Source of the DNA: Sphingobacteriales bacterium
Lineage (GTDB): Bacteria; Bacteroidota; Bacteroidia; Chitinophagales; UBA2359
NCBI GenBank assembly: GCA_016718845.1
Contig: JADKCK010000052.1
Location: 1-44,734 of the forward strand
Length of the DNA stretch: 44,734 nucleotides
Reading direction: 5' to 3'
Part shown: piece after piece, positions 43,460 to 44,734 of the stretch
Numbering within the stretch: position 1 is the first letter of the stretch
Layout: every line of letters begins with the position of its first letter
The notes under the pieces: generated by a model
Database searches by the model: none
The model's input: only the letters and a program-made list of their open reading frames with translations
Told to the model about the DNA's origin: nothing
Program-made: the position numbers and the translations under genes

Positions 43460-44734
43460 CTAGTGTATCCAAGTACCTGTTTTTGCGTTGCAAGGTGCAG
43501 GGATTGGTGTGTTGGTTGGGTCGCTGCCGTTAGGGTCGCTTTGTGTGCCTGTTTCGTTGGTATCTCCGCTATTGCTAGAGTCTGATAAATCTGTTACCGG
43601 CTTGCCTGTTGGCGGGTTGCCACTTGCTTGGGCGTTTGCCTCACTCCACCACTGCTATATCCAATGCTGTAATGGCATAAGTAGCTGTGTAAGTCGCACT
43701 TTCGCCAACAGATAATGTACTTGGTGCTGTTGCGGCATCAGTAGAGCTTTGGTAAGTAATTGCACTAATTGCTGCAACACCACCAGAACCTGTGAAACTT
43801 GCTTGTTCCGTAACGGCTACACTTGTTAGTGTAACATTGCCTGTGTTTGTAACAACATAGGTATAGGTAATCACATCACCAGCAGAAGCTACACCATCTG
43901 CACCCAAAGCTAAACTGCTGCCTTTTACAAGGCTAATAGCGGGAGCGGTGAGTGGCGTGTTAGTGGGGTCGTTGGTACCTGTTTGACCGGCTTGTGCAGG
44001 GTTGCTCGAATCCGACAAATCTGTTACTGGGCTGCCTGTTGGCGGGTTGCCACTTGCTTGGGCTTGGTTATTAACAAATGTGGCGGTAATATCTGCCGCT
44101 GTAATGGCATAAGTAGCTGTGTAAGTCGCACTTTCGCCAACAGATAATGTACTTGGTGCTGTTGCGGCATCAGTAGAGCTTTGGTAAGTAATTGCACTAA
44201 TTGCTGCAACACCACCAGAACCTGTGAAACTTGCTTGCTCCGTAATGCCTACACTTGTTAGTGTAACATTGCCTGTGTTTGTAACAACATAGGTATAGGT
44301 GATTATATCACCAGCAGAAGCTACACCATCTGCACCCAAGTTAAACTGCTGCCTTTACAAGGCTATTAAAGCGGAGCGGTGAGTGGCGTGTTAGTGGGTC
44401 GTTGGGTATCTGTTTGACCGGCTTTGCAGGCTGCTCGAATCGGACAAATCTGTTACAGGGCTGCCAACTGGTGGAGTGCCACTTGCTTGGGCTTGGTTAT
44501 CAACAAATGTGGCGGTAATATCTGCCGCTGTAATGGCATAAGTGGCGGTGTAAGTTGCACTTTCGCCTGCTAATAAAGTTCCTGCTGCACTGCCCAAGGT
44601 TGATGAAGCTGCAACATAAGTTGGGGTAGGTAGTGTTCCCTGTACCCGAAAAGTTCCACATGATTGCTCCGTAATGCCTAAACTTGTTAGTGAACATTGC
44701 CTGTGTTTGTAATAACATAGGTATAGGTGATTAT
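43460..44734 (-). CDS. DUF11-repeat surface protein, 3' part (runs off right edge, frameshifted)
   Basis: The protein consists of tandem 144-residue units (432 bp; phase at 43681 and 44113) of the DUF11 / conserved-repeat type: GADGVASAGD-ITYTYVVTNTGNVTLTSV, TEQASFTGSG, SVGESATYTATYAIT and QASGNPPTGSPVTDLSDSS. The longest unbroken frame is 43641-44339. A frameshift near 43640-43665 hides the true end; past it the frame reads QASGNPPTGKPVTDLSDSS, DPTNTPIPAPCNAKTG and stops at 43460. Indels at about 44340-44410 and 44600-44690 break the upstream part. No T9SS domain is visible at the C-terminus. It is probably exported; the N-terminus is outside the window. Confidence 0.75.
43669..44734 (-). 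repeat. Tandem 432-bp DUF11 repeats at the right edge
   Basis: The phrase gtagctgtgtaagtcgc at 43681 recurs at 44113, 432 bp away, and a diverged third copy begins near 44542. The first two units are almost identical in DNA sequence. Confidence 0.88.

Overview
The window looks like a chromosomal contig from an AT-rich Bacteroidota bacterium, probably an environmental member of the Chitinophagales, Sphingobacteriales or Saprospirales type. The evidence is a type IX secretion (T9SS) C-terminal sorting domain, SprB-like and Ig-like adhesin repeats, TAnnTTTG promoter boxes with an upstream TTG, and the general lack of Shine-Dalgarno sequences. The exact taxon cannot be set from the sequence alone.

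Layout. (1) Bases 1-15277, minus strand: one giant secreted repeat protein (signal peptide, CUB-like domain, polyproline linker, then dozens of Ig-like/PKD-like and SprB-like repeats). It is cut into successive reading frames by 1-2 nt indels and runs off the left edge. (2) 16015-31590: mostly ordinary single-copy genes: xth-aat, a coiled-coil membrane protein, hemB, a CoA-binding protein, a WG-repeat/caspase protein, mazG, a secreted helical protein, gpsA, a small membrane protein, an AhpD-like protein, an MCE/MlaD protein, a GNAT acetyltransferase and a lipoprotein. Two families of short palindromic dispersed repeats sit in the gaps. (3) 31733-36298: surface/secreted proteins, namely a vanadium-haloperoxidase-like PAP2 protein with DUF11 and Ig-like tails, and a T9SS type A cargo protein. 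(4) 36359-37761: the C-terminal 80 codons of an M28 peptidase, then a complete IS4-superfamily insertion sequence. (5) 37755-42977: a 1740-residue autotransporter-repeat/beta-helix protein whose stop codon lies inside the IS inverted repeat. (6) 43460-44734: a DUF11-repeat protein that runs off the right edge, with a good terminator.

The main theme is cell-surface display: at least five long secreted beta-rich repeat proteins share the window with ordinary housekeeping genes. The most informative oddities are the IS at the junction of two truncated, apparently unrelated genes; the frameshifts, which occur almost only in repetitive genes and can be pinned to single bases by comparing sister repeats; both window ends lying inside tandem repeats, as expected for an assembly break; the WG-repeat/caspase fusion; and the dispersed palindromic elements. 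I saw no CRISPR array, tRNA or rRNA. I did not find a convincing wholly new system; the best candidates for new biology are the caspase protein and the dispersed elements.
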